Part shown: positions 10,149-22,575 of the stretch, in pieces
How positions within the stretch are numbered: position 1 is the first letter of the stretch
How the letters are laid out: every line of letters starts with the position of its first letter
Assembly: GCF_009727055.1 (NCBI RefSeq)
Contig: NC_052357.1
Location: 16,713,457-16,777,456 of the forward strand
Length of the DNA stretch: 64,000 nt
Origin: Benincasa hispida
Lineage: Eukaryota; Streptophyta; Magnoliopsida; Cucurbitales; Cucurbitaceae
Direction: 5' to 3'
Notes under the pieces: model-generated
What the model was told of the DNA's origin: nothing
Database searches by the model: none
The model's input: the letters and a program-made list of their open reading frames with translations, nothing else
Made by a program: the position numbers and the translations under genes

Positions 10149-10782
10149 TCGATGACAATAAATATTTATAGAAAATTAAATTATAAAGCCTTACAAAATG
10201 AAAAAAAAATATTTATTATTTACATTATATTCATAGACATTTTTTCTTTGATCGATTTTTCTCATTCTATAATAGAAATGTCAATTTTATTGAATTTATG
10301 TGGAATGAATGAAATTGTTATTCGAATTTTCGTTGGGAAGATATTTCTCAGCTTCTTGGCATCAAAATTTATTTTACTATTTATTTAATTAAAATATTAC
10401 CACCATGTAATACTATATATAGTTCTTGACATGAACTCATATCAGCCTCCCTTGGTTTTATCTACCTCACATATGCCTCTATAAAGTTTATAAATAATAA
10501 CAAAAATAATAAATTAATTTTAAAACGTTGGAAAGTACCATATTCAGTATCTCTCAATTTTTTTTTTTTTAATTTTAAAAAAGGCTTGTTGGTTTGAAGA
10601 TTTTTTTTTTTTTTTTTTTATACTTAATTAAAATTTGAATTAGTTACATTCTGTCACAGTTAATTTTTCATTTTCCATTTTTGCAAAGTTAGCCACGATT
10701 GGTTTAGTTTTACATTTTTGTATAACCAAAACAATACTTAAAGCTAATAATGAAATGTATGACAATATTTTTTTAATGGATT
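10149..10782. other. AT-rich spacer
   Basis: Very AT-rich with long T runs. A short open frame at 10140-10388 has the composition of AT-rich noncoding DNA and no recognisable domain. Nothing else seen. Confidence 0.6.
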
Positions 10783-10830
10783 GCAAATATAGCAAATTCT
10801 ATTCGTGATATATAGACTACTATTAGCAAT
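10783..10830. repeat. Fragment of a GATAGA-type MITE
   Basis: gcaaatatagcaaattctat followed by a tagactactat stretch, matching the tip of the MITE inside the LTR at 41472-41669. It is cut off exactly where the CACTA element begins. Confidence 0.55.
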
Positions 10831-10885
10831 CACTACAAGAAAAAGGGACTCTCCCGATATCTAAAATAACTGTCGGAACATAGGT

Positions 10886-10912
10886 CATCGGGAGAGAGAC
10901 CGTCTCCCGATG
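10886..10912. promoter_or_regulatory. Subterminal hairpin of the CACTA element
   Basis: CATCGGGAGA, a seven-base spacer, then TCTCCCGATG: a perfect 10-bp inverted repeat 55 bases from the tip. Further cgggaga and cgtcggg motifs lie on either side (10855-10970). Subterminal repeats of En/Spm elements are where TnpA-type proteins bind; that role here is inferred. Confidence 0.6.
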
Positions 10913-11533
10913 AAGTAAGAATGCCTTCGGGAGAGAGACACCTCACCATGCCCGTCGGGTGTTGTCGACGGAGGGCAATCTACACAGTCCAAACACTCGA
11001 CGAATTCAATAATTCGTCGAAAATTCTTATACAACTTCCGACGGGCTATGGGTGCCCGTCGGGAGTTCCCATTTAAATGCCCAACCCTTCGTCCTCTTAA
11101 AGCTGCTCATTTTTTCTCTTCTAACCCTAACACAGCAGTGTGAAAGATCGTTCGACAACCCTTCATCCTTCAATCTCCCGTCCGGTAATAATCCCCCGTC
11201 CATGCGCGCGTTCGTTCATCTGGTCAACCCTAGCACAGCGTGTTCGTCTGTTTTCTCCTGTGTCGTTTGCTCCACACTCAATTAGGTAATGTTTTCTTGC
11301 TTTTTTTTTTCCAATATATATCCATAGATCTAGTATTTTTGTTTCAAATGTATGGATGAACAGATATGTAAATCTAGAGTGTTTTTTTTTTATTATTATT
11401 ATTGTTTTGGATCTACTTAGTTTTTGTGTAAAATTTTTGGACAATATTTTTATGTAATTTGGAGTTTATTGTTTTAGATTGGACTGATGTTTGATTCGGC
11501 TGAAGTTTTTTTTTTTTTTTTTTTTTTTTTAAT

Positions 11534-11652
11534 ATTTGGAGTTTATTGTTTTAGATTGGAGCTGCATCTATGTGTTAGGTTATTGAGGACTANATTTGGA
11601 GTTTATTGTTTTAGATTGGAGCTGCATCTATGTGTTAGGTTATTGAGGACTA
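11534..11652. other. 59-bp direct duplication around a single N (probable contig-join artefact)
   Basis: Bases 11534-11592 and 11594-11652 are identical copies starting atttggagtttattg and ending gaggacta, with one N at 11593 between them. Identical overlap flanking an N is what results when a scaffolder places two overlapping contigs end to end. Confidence 0.85.
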
Positions 11653-12104
11653 AGGACAATACCTTTATTGCATCTTTTGAGATTTGTTTCATTGTTAATT
11701 AATGAGTTTTGTTTAGTTTGCTTGTTGAAATTTATTAGTCATTAATGAAAATGACATTTTGGGTTTAGAATGATACATATGTAAGTTTTTATTTAGTTAT
11801 TATTATTATTTTTTATAACACATAGGTTTGTTGAAAGAAAGTAAGACTTGGCTATATTTTACCTTCAATGGAAAGAAGATGTGATGAGATTTTATTCTCC
11901 ATTCTCTTTATTCATGAACCACCATCTATTAACCCTAGCCCAATTTGATCTTTGTACTGTTCATTATCTAAATAATATAGGTTACTCTTTTGGATTATAA
12001 GTTGGTCAGAAAAGGTTTATTTTTAAGGATGAATAAAGAATGAATTGAACTTAGGAATAAGTTACTAATGGAGTATAGAGAAGGAGTATCCTAACTTTTT
12101 AGAT

Positions 12105-12673
12105 ATGGCAAAGTTTCATGTTAATGATTTCGGACGAATAAGATGTCCATGCCAGAATTGTATGAATTCAATGTGGGAAAAATTGGATGTTGTGGAGCGA
12201 GATCTATTAACATATATAATATCTCCTTCGTACTGTGAATGGGTATATCATGGAGAGTCAGTTAACTTATCTAGAGGTTTTGAAAGTCATACAACTCATT
12301 CAATACAAAAGTTGAAGTAAATAGTATAGAAGGTAATGTTGTTGAAGAAAATGAGATGTCAACTCTTATAAACGATCTACAAGTTCCAATTGAAAATGAA
12401 GATGGAAATGAAGAAGGGATTGAGAATAAAATGTCCTCTAATGGTCAAGAAAGAGATACCACAAACTTATTCGAGGATTTAATGACCGAAGCACATAATG
12501 AACTATACTCTGGTTGTTTGCAATTTTCGTCCTTGAACTTTTTAGTGAAGTTGATGCATCTCAAAGTTCTCAACGGCTGGAGTAACAAATTGTTTGGCAT
12601 GTTGCTAAAATTGTTAAAAGCAAAGTTTCCAGTCGGCACCGCTATACCTACTTCCTTTTATGAAGATAAGTGA
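12105..12673 (+). pseudogene. CACTA transposase-associated domain
   Basis: The reading MAKFHVNDFGRIRCPCQNCM, then WEKLDVVERDLLTYIISPSY and CEWVYHGES, matches the N-terminal zinc-finger-like domain of plant CACTA transposases. The Cys pattern RCPCQNC is intact. A stop at about 12318 breaks the frame. The following stretch (acidic linker, then CLQFSSLNFLVKLMHLKVLN, AKFPVGTAIPTSFYE) is the linker into TNP2. Likely start just upstream near 12060, where the reading is already broken. Confidence 0.75.
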
Positions 12674-13470
12674 AAATTGCGTCATTTAGACCTAGGTTAT
12701 GAGTCTATTCTTGTGTGCAAATAGGATTGTGTATTGTACCGCAAAGAATTTGCAGATTTGCAACAATGCCTCATTTGTGGTGAGCCTCGATACAAAGTTA
12801 ATGATGACAAGGGTAAAAAAATACAACATAAGGTATTGTGTCATTTTCCATTGATACCTAGATTTAATCGATTGTTTACACCAAAAGAAGGTGCTTCCGA
12901 CATGAAATGGCATAAAGAAAGCGAGTTGAAATGAAGGATGTGTTACGGTATCTAGCTGATGCAGAGGGGTGGAAACATTTTGATCGTGAATTTCCTCATT
13001 TCGCTTTAGATCCTCAAAATGTTCATTTGGAATTAGCTTCAGATGGATTCAATCCACTTGGAGATATGAGTACTTCGTATAGTATGTGGCCTGTGGTGAC
13101 AATCCCTTATAATTTGCCCCCTTGGAAATGCATGAAAGAAATAAACTTTTTCATGCTCATACTTGGTCCAAAATCTCCTGGAAAGAAAATTGATGTTTAC
13201 TTGTAGCCGTTCAGTGAAGATTTGAAAGAATTATGGACTATTGGTGTGCAAACTTATGATTCTGTTACTGATGAGTTTTTTCAACTATATGCGACCTTAT
13301 TGTGGACTATTAATGACTTCCCTGCATACGGTGACTTATTTGGGTGGAGTACAAAAGGTTATCAAACATATCCTATATGTAAAGAAGATAATTCATCCTT
13401 CGGAATAAGAGAGAAAATATCATTTATGGAACATCGAAGTTATCTTCCAGAGAATCATAGTTGGCACTGA
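12674..13470 (+). pseudogene. CACTA TNP2 transposase core
   Basis: Successive readings give YRKEFADLQQCLICGEPRYK, VLCHFPLIPRFNRLF, MKWHKESE, then FDREFPHFALDPQNVHLELA, SDGFNPLGDMSTSYSMWPVV and LPPWKCMKEINFFMLILGPK. Next comes YATLLWTINDFPAYGDLFGW with STKGYQTYPIC. The ASDGFNPLG and LLWTINDFPAYG blocks are diagnostic of TNP2. Frame changes at about 12720 and 12930 and stops at about 13205 and 13468 make it non-functional. The enzyme would have cut and joined the CACTA ends. Confidence 0.85.
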
Positions 13471-14540
13471 AGTAGGCAACACGATGGAGAAGTTGAATGT
13501 TGACCTCCTCTAGTTGTAATGAATGGAGAAGAGATCTTACAACAAATAAATACGTTAAACCTTCCTGTCCTTAGCAAACATCCATCAAAGCAAGATAAAA
13601 AAGGAAAATTGGAGTAAGAAAAGTATTTTTTTTCCAACATCCATATAGGTCCAAATATTGTTACGACATAAATTGGATGTAATGCATATTGAAAAAAAAA
13701 CATATGCGAAAACTTTGTAGGCACATTATTAAATATTGAAGGAAAGAACAAATGATAAAATAAACGCTCAGTTAGACCTATAAGATTTGAAGATAAGAAA
13801 AGACTTACACTTGATACAAGTCGATAACAGATTTGTAAAACCACATGCATTGTATACATTAACTAATAGTGAACAGATTTTGTTTTGTAAGTATTTGAAA
13901 TCAGTGAAATTTCATGATGGATTCATGTTTAATATATCACAACGTGTGAATGACAAAGATTGAAAAATATCTGGGCTGAAAACACACGACTGCCATGTGT
14001 TGCTTCATAGACTACTCCCTATTGGTATTCAAGCATACCTACCGAAGAACGTGTCCACTGCTATTGTTGAATTGTGTGCATTATTTCGCAACTTATGTGC
14101 AAAAACAATACGTGTAAATGATTTGAACCGACTACAAGCAGACATCATAGTCATACTTTGCAGGTTGGAGAAAATATTCCCACTTGCCTTCTTCGATGTA
14201 ATGGTACACCTTGCTGTTCATTTACCATACAAAACCAAAGTGGTGGGTCCGGTTAGTTACAGTTAGATTATCCTATTTAAAGAATTTTATGAACATTAAA
14301 ACAATTTGTACAGAACAAAGCATGTCCTGATGGGTTTATATCAGAAGCATATGTAATGAATGAATCATATAACTTTTGCTCGCGATTTCTAAGTGGGATT
14401 GAAACAAGATGCAATAGAGATGAACGAAATGATGATAACATTCTCGATCATGAGATATTTGGTGAATTTGAATTATTTAGGCAGATGGTACGACCAATTG
14501 TAGGCAACACTTGAGGTTAATTCGTCTTGAAGCTCAAAGC
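13471..14540 (+). pseudogene. CACTA transposase C-terminal half, DUF4218-like
   Basis: Heavily broken from 13471 to 13990, then readable: LKTHDCHVLLHRLLPIGIQA, YLPKNVSTAIVELCALFRNL and ADIIVILCRLEKIFPLAFFD, with VHLAVHLPYK, the region after the catalytic core in plant CACTA transposases. A decayed block follows (14300-14510), with scattered codons of the usual PMYP..MYPFERYM-to-AEAYV stretch. Confidence 0.7.
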
Positions 14541-14639
14541 GCCTCTGACTTATATATAAGACATCAACACAAATTCGTGATTGGTTCAAATCTCAGGTAT
14601 ACATAGTATTGAAAATTGAGAGGTGATTCATTTTTTATA

Positions 14640-15375
14640 GTAATTTTTAACGTATAATTAATTATCAGGTTTTACAATGGTGTGAGATAGAAGATCTCTC
14701 TGATGATTTCTTTTCACTTGCAATGGGACCTTCGTCTGAGGTATGCTCTTACAATGGATGCATTGTTAATAGGGTACGATTTCATACCGTAGAGCGTGAT
14801 AATCGTCGAGCTACACAAAATAGTGGAGTCCTGGTGCCCGAGGAGATCAATGGGAATGAAAGTGTGGGTGACAATTTCTACAATGTCGTAGATGAAATAT
14901 TAGATTTCCAATATGCGAATAGAAGACGTATTTTTATGTTAAAGTGTAGATGGTTTGACATAGATAACAACAAAAGTAATAGAATACATGTGGATTAGCA
15001 TACAAATCAATCAACATATCACGATTTTGGTATGTTGATGAGTCTTTCATCTTTGCTATTCAAGCACAACAAGTCTTTTAGCTTAATGACATAAAAGATG
15101 GTAACAATTGGCAAGTTGTTCAAGTAGTCCAAAATAAGCGAATATGGGATGTACTAGAAGTGGATGATGTTGAAAACGAATAAATAGATTTACTAAAAAT
15201 TATCGGTGGAGTTCGAATGGATGAAACCATTTAGGAGGTTACTTTACGCAGAGTCGTCGTTGATCCTACAGTTGTGGAACGACCAATTATTCGACATGGC
15301 GATGATGACTTCATAAACGATGATGAAGAATAATTATCTCTCAATAACAGTTCAAGTGCCGATGAATAATTTGAT
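14640..15375 (+). pseudogene. CACTA transposase tail, DUF4216-like
   Basis: Readings include CSYNGCIVNRVRFHTVERDN, RRATQNSGVLVPEE, YNVVDEILDFQYANRRRIFM and LKCRWFDIDNN, typical of the DUF4216 region. After a TAG at 14996 come ESFIFAIQAQQVF-like and DDVENE-like pieces and an acidic tail near 15300-15395. Broken by several stops. Confidence 0.75.
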
Positions 15376-15394
15376 TTAGATGACGATGATAACT

Positions 15395-15745
15395 AATCAT
15401 GTATCTACAATTCAACCTCACTCCAGAAGGCTCCCAACCATTAATAGGGGATGAAATTTGTGAAACAATTTTGGGTAGATGACCCAGCCATGTAAAAAGG
15501 CCTACGTTGGGGCCCTAAACCTAAGTCAAGAAGGGGTCACAACTCATCGAGTTCGTCATATACTCAAGAAACAGAAAATAGGGAAGTGAGGGAATTAAAA
15601 GCCAATTTCAAACAGTCTCAATCGAGAATTAAGGAACTTAAAGACATTAAAAAACAAATGAGAGAGGATCATGCAAGACAAATGGAATAATTGAAAAAAA
15701 GTGATTGAAGACATGATATGATCACATAAAGAAGGGCCATCGAAT
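15395..15745 (+). pseudogene. Second CACTA reading frame (coiled-coil, TnpA/Ptta-like tail)
   Basis: The reading includes GPKPKSRRGHNSSSSSSYTQ and ETENREVRELKANFKQSQ, then RIKELKDIKKQMREDHARQM: a basic/serine linker followed by heptad-like charged residues that could form a coiled coil. In intact CACTA elements such a segment closes the regulatory protein. Stops are present. Confidence 0.55.
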
Positions 15746-15883
15746 TAGGTATGATTACTTCATTATCTAGTTGTCTAATACATTGTTATCCTGCAGTTAT
15801 AGTTTATCACTTAGATTATGAGAGTGATATCTAAATTTTGTTGTATCTGCAAAATCTTTTGTATTGTACTGCAATTACCTATT

Positions 15884-15931
<48 letters not shown>
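15884..15931. repeat. (AAT)n microsatellite
   Basis: About sixteen uninterrupted AAT units. Confidence 0.95.
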
Positions 15932-17514
15932 TAAGGACATATTGCAAAAACCATGCCTAAAGTATTGTAGTAGTTGCAGTTATATCTCAACTTTCAATTG
16001 TAAAAAATAGCTCTCAAATTTATAAAAGTGTTAAAAAATTGCCCTCAAACTTACAATAATTGTAGAAATTGGACCCCAAATGATAAAAATTAATTAAGAC
16101 TTATTCAATTGTTACAATTTATACAAATTATGAAAGTTTGAGGGTCCAATTTTAATATTTGTATAAATTTGATAGATCAATTTTTACCATTGAAAGTTTG
16201 AGTAATGAAATTGCAACTTTTTATAATTTGCTTGAATAATAATAATAAGAATAAAAGGTTGGTTATTATTATAATTGGGCTAATAAAAATAACCTAGAAG
16301 AGTTCAAATTGTATTGGTGTGCTTATGGACAATGATCACTTTGATAATCATACTTTATTATTAAAGCAAAAAAATAACTTATTATATTCAAATTAAAAAT
16401 TCATCAACTTGAAGATGTTCATAATTAACAATCTTACAATAATAATGTTTTTACGAACTTCATTGTGCTCTTTAATTAAAATATTCTTGAGCTTGTGCCC
16501 TTAAAAAATATTGTTTTTCATTGAACTTAAAATAATATTGTTTTCATGCAAATCTTTGACTTTCTATTTCTTTCCTCTCTAACAGCCTACTTGGTCTCTA
16601 TGCTGCCCAAGGTATTCTCCTTACTTTCTAATAGGATTGATATAAATCTCCCACTAGGCATTGTTTGTCCTAGTCAACAATTAACCTTCCTATTAACCCA
16701 TATTTAAATATTGTATAAACATTATTGTCATCAGGTCATTTCACTTACTCAATGCTAGATTCTTAATTAATATATTTTTTTAAAGGTTGAATCTTCTATT
16801 TTTTGATTTAGACTATAATGAGAGTGTTATGGATGTGTCAACTTCGTTGAAATATTTGGATATACCTATTGATCCCACTACCTATAGTATCTTGTTCAAA
16901 AAAAGAAAAAAATCTAAAGGCAATGTCTTTTTGGGTTTAACCATTCTTTGGTCGTACCATTTTTGTTACTTTTTAATGAGTATTTAAACAATATGCAACT
17001 TGATAAATTAGAATCTCAAACTTCTTGGTTGAGAGTACATATGTTATGCCAACGTGAGCTACTATTTGTTTAGGAAGATATACATGAGAGAATAGTTCCA
17101 TCTCGGTTAAGTTATATAAAATACTCTGATCTTTAGGGTTTACTTTAGATAATGAATTCGATTTTAAAAAGTTTCATTTTTATCTTTAAAATTTGTAATG
17201 TATATATATATTTAAAAAAAAAAAAAAGCCTTTGGAGAGATCTTTCATTACAATAACATGAATTCATTGAAGTTGTGTCTAATTTGTAAAATTGAAAGGA
17301 AACGTGACATGTTTTTACTTCTCTAAAAAAACATGATTTTACAAACTCATTCGCATAAACTGAAGTGACACTTGATCTATACAAAATTTATACAAAATTT
17401 ATATGTAGGTTTTTTTTAAAACATTATATGTAAATTTTTTTAATGGTATCTTTTGAAAATACAATGATAATAACAATAATTTATAGGAAAATTATTTTAA
17501 ATGATAAAACTGCT
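15932..17514. other. AT-rich spacer with a dispersed-repeat scrap
   Basis: No gene recognised. A segment near 16820-16890 (ggatgtgtcaacttcg ... tgatccc) resembles one at 61170-61235 and is probably part of an old dispersed repeat. The short open frame over it shows no recognisable domain. Confidence 0.5.
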
Positions 17515-17695
17515 GAAAATATTTATAAATAATAGCAAAATATCACAATTTATTTGCGATATACCGCGATAGACTGCGTTAGACTACTACCTGTGTTTAT
17601 CATGATATAGATAGACATAGGTAGTAGTCTATTATGGTCTATTAGAGTATATCGTGGATGGATAGTAAAATTTTGTTATATTTATAAATATTTTG
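17515..17695. mobile_element. Foldback MITE
   Basis: The ends gaaaatatttataaat and atttataaatattttg are inverted copies, and a 15-bp inner stem (17581-17595 with 17616-17630, one mismatch) closes the middle. GATAGA-like units lie in both arms. No coding capacity; size and structure fit a MITE. Confidence 0.65.
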
Positions 17696-18357
17696 ATTCA
17701 TTTTTCTATATTTAAAAACATCCTTAATTTATATATGTATGTTGGTAAATTAATTATATCGTCACATGTTCCTTCTAATATATTTCTGGGAACAAATTCA
17801 AAGTTCAAGACTGAAAAAAAAAAAAAACAATGAACCAATTCGTCAATGATAAAAATAAAACTTTCAAAACTTACCATCACAATTGAAACATACTCCAAAA
17901 TTATTCAAGAGTGTATCATATGTAATTTGAAAAACTTTCTAATAATACAATAATAAATACTTCTTTCACTTTAAGATTTGACCTATTTTAAGATGATATA
18001 TTATTTTACTTAACATAATCACATACTATTCTAAATGTTTCTTTTATATCCAAAATTGAATAGAGGCAATATATTAATGTTCTCTCTAGCCCCTTTTGTT
18101 TTTGTCTAGGATCTCTATTCCTTTTTTAATATTAATGAATGTATATGGAAGATGATGAACGTACTAAAAATGTGTCAATTTAGTCAAGATGTTCTAGTGC
18201 ATCTGCTGATTCCTATATATATATATTCTCTGTGTAATTTTAATAATTAACCCTTCCCGTACGATTTACTATCATTATTATGCTTAACAACTTTCAATAC
18301 ACGGTTTCTTTTTCAAAAAGTGAATAAAAAAACCCCCATTTGCATGAGTGCCCATAG
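17696..18357. other. Upstream region of PRX-A
   Basis: AT-rich, no repeats recognised. The proximal part should carry the promoter of the peroxidase starting at 18433. No specific regulatory site is claimed apart from the TATA motif below. Confidence 0.5.
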
Positions 18358-18359
18358 AC

Positions 18360-18369
18360 TATAAATATA
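18360..18369 (+). promoter_or_regulatory. Candidate TATA box of PRX-A
   Basis: ctataaatat about 65 bases before the start codon at 18433, a usual spacing for a plant gene with a short 5' leader. Confidence 0.6.
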
Positions 18370-18432
18370 TTAAAAAAATTAAGGTACAACACCATTCAAA
18401 AGCCTCTCTTCAAATCTCTAAAACCCACTTCA

Positions 18433-20304
18433 ATGGCTTCTTCTTCTCAGAATTTCAAAGTTCTTTCAAAGCTTTCAACCATCATCTTCTTCCTCTATCT
18501 CTCCACTTTTGCTTCTGCAACTCTAAAAGTGGGCTTTTACCGTTCATCTTGTCCTAATGCTGAGGCTATTGTTAAGAAAGTTACAACCAAAGCCATCTCT
18601 CAAAACCCCGGTGTTGCGGCCGGTCTCATTCGATTGCACTTTCATGATTGTTTTATCAGAGTACGTCTCCAAGTTTTCTAAAAACTATTATTGTTTCTTT
18701 AGCTTTTCATAGCAAAACATGCTCTAATCTTTTTACAGTCCACCTTATTGTTTAACTACTATTTGTCACATGACAAATTCTTCTTCTTTTTTTTTAAAAA
18801 AACATTTTTGAATTTTTTATGTTGTGTGGTTTGAAGTGGCATGTGAAAAGATGGTGCAGTTCAAGATGCATCCAATTATTTTGCTCTTTGTTGAATCTAT
18901 TTAGATTTATTTAATAGAAGCTATGATTTCTAAGTCTCTCTTCCACATTTAAATTTAGGGTTGTGAGGGTTCTGTATTATTAAAATCCACTCCTGGACAT
19001 CCAACTGAGAGAGATCATCCTGCAAACTTCCCAAGTTTACAAGGTTTCGAGATTATTGATGAAGCCAAGGCCTCTGTTGAGGCTACTTGTCCCAACACCG
19101 TGTCTTGCGCCGACATCCTTGCCTTTGCTGCTCGTGATAGTGCTCGTAAAGTTGGAGGTATCATCATCTAATTTATTGGTTTTTAGCTTTTGAAAATTGT
19201 ATTTTTTTTTCTTAAAATAATATTTGAATATTTAAAGATATTTAAAAAACAAAAACAAATATCTTTGAAAGCTACTTGGAAATAAATAACAAAATAAGGA
19301 ACTGATAGATGAAAGTAGTGTTTATAAGTTTAAATTTTAAAATTTAAAAACCAAATTATTATTAAATATGGTCTTTGCTATGAGGAAACTTATCTATTTT
19401 TTAATTCATATTTTAACCATATTTTCACAATCTAAATTTCTATTAACACATTGACATTATCATCGATATTTTCATATGTCTACAAGTTTGATATCGATAT
19501 GAGGAATGAATCAATATCTTCATTATATCATAAAGATCAATAAAATACAAAAAGTATATAATAAATATCATTAATATAAATATAGAAGTATAAATATGAC
19601 AAGGACTTCCATTTATATAAAGTTTATAAAAATATGTATTTATTAATCTAAAAAAATAAAAAAGAAAAAAATAACACACATTATTCAACTTAAGTTTTAT
19701 ATTAAAACCACTATTTGTAGGTATTAACTATGTAGTACCAGCTGGTCGTCGTGACGGACGCTTCTCAATAAAGGAAGAGGCCAGTCGTCTTCCTTCTCCC
19801 ACCTTCAATATCGAGCAACTCACCCAAAATTTTGCCGAGAGAGGATTGTCGATGGCAGATATGGTAACTCTTTCCGGTGCCCACTCAATCGGAGCGGCTC
19901 GATGCCTCACCTTCTCCAACAGGCTTTATTCCTTCAACGCAACGCACCATCAAGATCCATCCATGGACCCAAAATACGCAACTTACTTGAAGACCAAATG
20001 CCCGCCACCGAGTAGCCAAGGCAGCGGCCAAAGTGCTCAGCCGCTCGAGGCGGCCCTCGACTTTGCCACCCCTAATCATCTAGACAACCAATACTACATT
20101 GGCCTAAGGAACCATCGTGGACTATTGAGCTCTGATCAAATATTGTTGAGTAGCCCTTCCACATCAAAAATAGTTTTGAGTTATGCAAAGTATGGCTCCA
20201 AATGGGCCTCTAATTTTGGAAAGGCGATGGTTAAAATGGGTTCCATTGGCGTCCTCACTGGATCACAAGGCGAGATTAGGCGTCATTGTAGCATTGTGAA
20301 TTGA
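18433..20304 (+). CDS. Class III secretory peroxidase PRX-A (three exons: 18433-18660, 18959-19157, 19721-20304)
   Basis: Haem enzyme using H2O2 to oxidise phenolics in the apoplast or wall (EC 1.11.1.7). Spliced length is 336 aa, normal for the family. The signal peptide is about residues 1-29 ([15 protein letters not shown]), followed by [14 protein letters not shown]. The distal haem site is [10 protein letters not shown] (Arg, Phe, His present) and the proximal haem site is [11 protein letters not shown]. All eight conserved Cys are present (SSCP, HDC, GCEG, ATCP, VSCAD, ARC, TKCP, RHC). Both introns have GT-AG ends: 298 bp after FIR and 563 bp after KVG. The start is supported by the signal peptide and a TATA 65 bp upstream. 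Oddity: GCEGS in place of the usual GCDGS/GCDAS, an Asp-to-Glu change at a distal calcium ligand. No frameshift or stop; it looks intact. Closest in style to peroxidase 5-like proteins. Confidence 0.95.
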
Positions 20305-22575
20305 GAATTACTTTAATCATTGTGTTTTGTGAATTATTTCTTGTTTTTATTTGAATTTTAATCATATATTCTATGTATGTTTAAATTTAATGTAGTTTGA
20401 GAGAGTGAATGCTTTTTTTGTTTTTGTTTTTGTGTGTTCTTGTTGTAATTCTTTTATGCATGTATTCATGATTTTGTGGTTGAGTAATATATGAAAGCAT
20501 TATATTTATCCTTATATAATGGCAATTGTTCTCTACATTATTATAGTATTTTTAGTCCCATTATAAATGGAAACCTACAACGATACAGAGGCCAATTTGC
20601 CTAAACTAAATGGCAAAACTAATTAGAAAAATTATCCTACCAAAGACAGGCATCCATTTGCTACCTTGTAAATTAACCCATCTGCTAGACTGCCATCAAA
20701 TTTTGAGATTGGTGTCGAAACTTAATCCTGCGATGCAGTGTCGGATTTAGGATTTTATAGAAGTGACACAACTTCATGTAAATAAAATTTTAGATGCATC
20801 GATATAACATTGAAATCATATAATATTGTTAAAACGAGGAAAACTAACTGACGTATGAATAGTGACATATCTAGAATTTTATGTTAGAGGACACAACTTT
20901 ATATAAGGTTAAAATTTTAGCCCATTAATATTTCAATTTGTGTCATATGTAGTTCTTGAACTTTAAAAAATATATAATGGATCATGACATCTCTATTTAG
21001 TACGAAGCATTTTTTCTAAAAAAATAATATAACTATTAGCTATAAAATTGAAAATTTAAGGTGCAGTTAGAAATAAAAACAAAAAAATAATTGTCTAATA
21101 AAATTACTCATTTTTAAGCGTTTTTTATATTTTGAGATTTTTAGATGCTAAATTGAAAGTTTATATATCTATTAGACGGTTTTAAGAGGTTTATTAACGT
21201 TAAAATTGAAAATAGATATTTATTAATCATAGTATTAAAATCCTAAGAATTAAACTTGTATTAACATGAATGTAATTTTAAAATAATGGTAGAATAAATA
21301 AAAAGGTGAAAAAATTATATGTGAAAATGGTGTTTATATACCTTAATTTTTAAAAACTAAAAAGAAATAACCGAATAGTAACTAGGCTCGAAACTAAAAA
21401 ATAACATATTTGTATATACAATTAAACATTAACAGAAAAAGTAAAAATAGAATTTAATTTTTCTAACCCATATCTATATGTGTATTTGAAATTTTAAGCA
21501 AGAAAAATTGGTAAAATTTAAGTTGACCGTTAGAAAATTTAATTTAAGATTTTCAAGGGAAAAAAAAACCTAAATTCGTTTTTTATTATTATCCTAAGGG
21601 TTGTTTAGGCGGAGGGTTTTTTTTGAAATTGACACACGCACCAAGTCCATTGTTTCACAGTTTTCAAACCTTCGTCTCGGAATAAGATATTCTCATTTTC
21701 ATTTTCTACATACAAGAGTTTTTTATTCCTTTCCAAAATTGTTAAACTTAATAAATTATAAAAATGATTAAGTATTAGATTATAATTAATATGATGTTTC
21801 TTAAATATATTAATGAATTCATTTTATTTACAGATTACTCTATTTTTAAATATTTATAATTAAAAATATTGTTGATTGTTAATTAATTAATTAATCCTTT
21901 AAAATGTCTAGAATAATGGATCCATCCCCTAATCTCAACCATGGTGGCTTATTAGAGTGGATGATAGAATATGGAGAAGATTGATATGACAGACAATTTA
22001 ATTGATTTATAAATTCATGCATTGTGTATGGAAAAGACTTGTGGGATATGGAAGCCAAGGTCATGTTTTAGCTTTGGAAAATAGGCTACATTACAATATT
22101 TTATTTTTGAACTTTATTAAAAGAGTTATTGTCATTTAATATGGATAATTTTATTTATTGTAAGAGTTGTGAAATTTTCAATTATTGCCTAAATGGTTTT
22201 GATTAGAGTACAAGTTAGCATATGTTTTGGCTTTGATTATTCAATTGTGTTTAGAGCTACCAACTTACCGATTACTCCTATAAAGGTTGTAGCTTTTTGA
22301 AATTAAGTTAATGAGGTTGTCTCCTAAGTATTATTAATAATCACTTTGAAAAAAAAGTAATAACCAAATAAATAAATAAATTTATCATTATATTGAAGTA
22401 TCGTTTGATTCTAAGTATGAATAAAGCTCTGATTAAAGATTCTGGTCAAACTTTTGATGTTATTATTATTATTATTTTTATTTATGAAAGGCAAAATTAC
22501 CGAGATATTTATTTACGAGGACTATTGAGATATTTATTTACGAAGGCAAGATTCTGGTCACATCGTCACTATAGT
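20305..22575. other. Intergenic region downstream of PRX-A
   Basis: AT-rich. A short motif (tagaattttat ... gacacaactt) occurs twice, near 20750-20790 and 20870-20915, suggesting old repeat debris. Near 22500-22545 a gatatttatttacga unit is tandemly doubled. No gene recognised, and no canonical polyadenylation hexamer seen close to 20304. Confidence 0.55.

Larger units (their letters stand above)
10831..15750 (+). mobile_element. CACTA (En/Spm) DNA transposon, decayed, 3' end not found
   Basis: The left tip reads CACTACAAGAAAAAGGG, the canonical CACTA terminus, preceded by aat (candidate 3-bp target duplication). Subterminal repeats of the TCTCCCGATG type follow. From 12105 on the plus strand carries, in order, a transposase-associated domain, the TNP2 transposase, DUF4218-like and DUF4216-like regions, and a C-terminal ORF, all broken by stops and frameshifts. 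I could not find the matching CTTGTAGTG right tip, so the right end is approximate and may be truncated. Confidence 0.85.

Noticed and set aside
15950..15975. Possible CACTA right terminus (attgtagtag)
   Set aside because: Does not match the expected CTTGTAGTG tip or carry subterminal repeats; right end left open.
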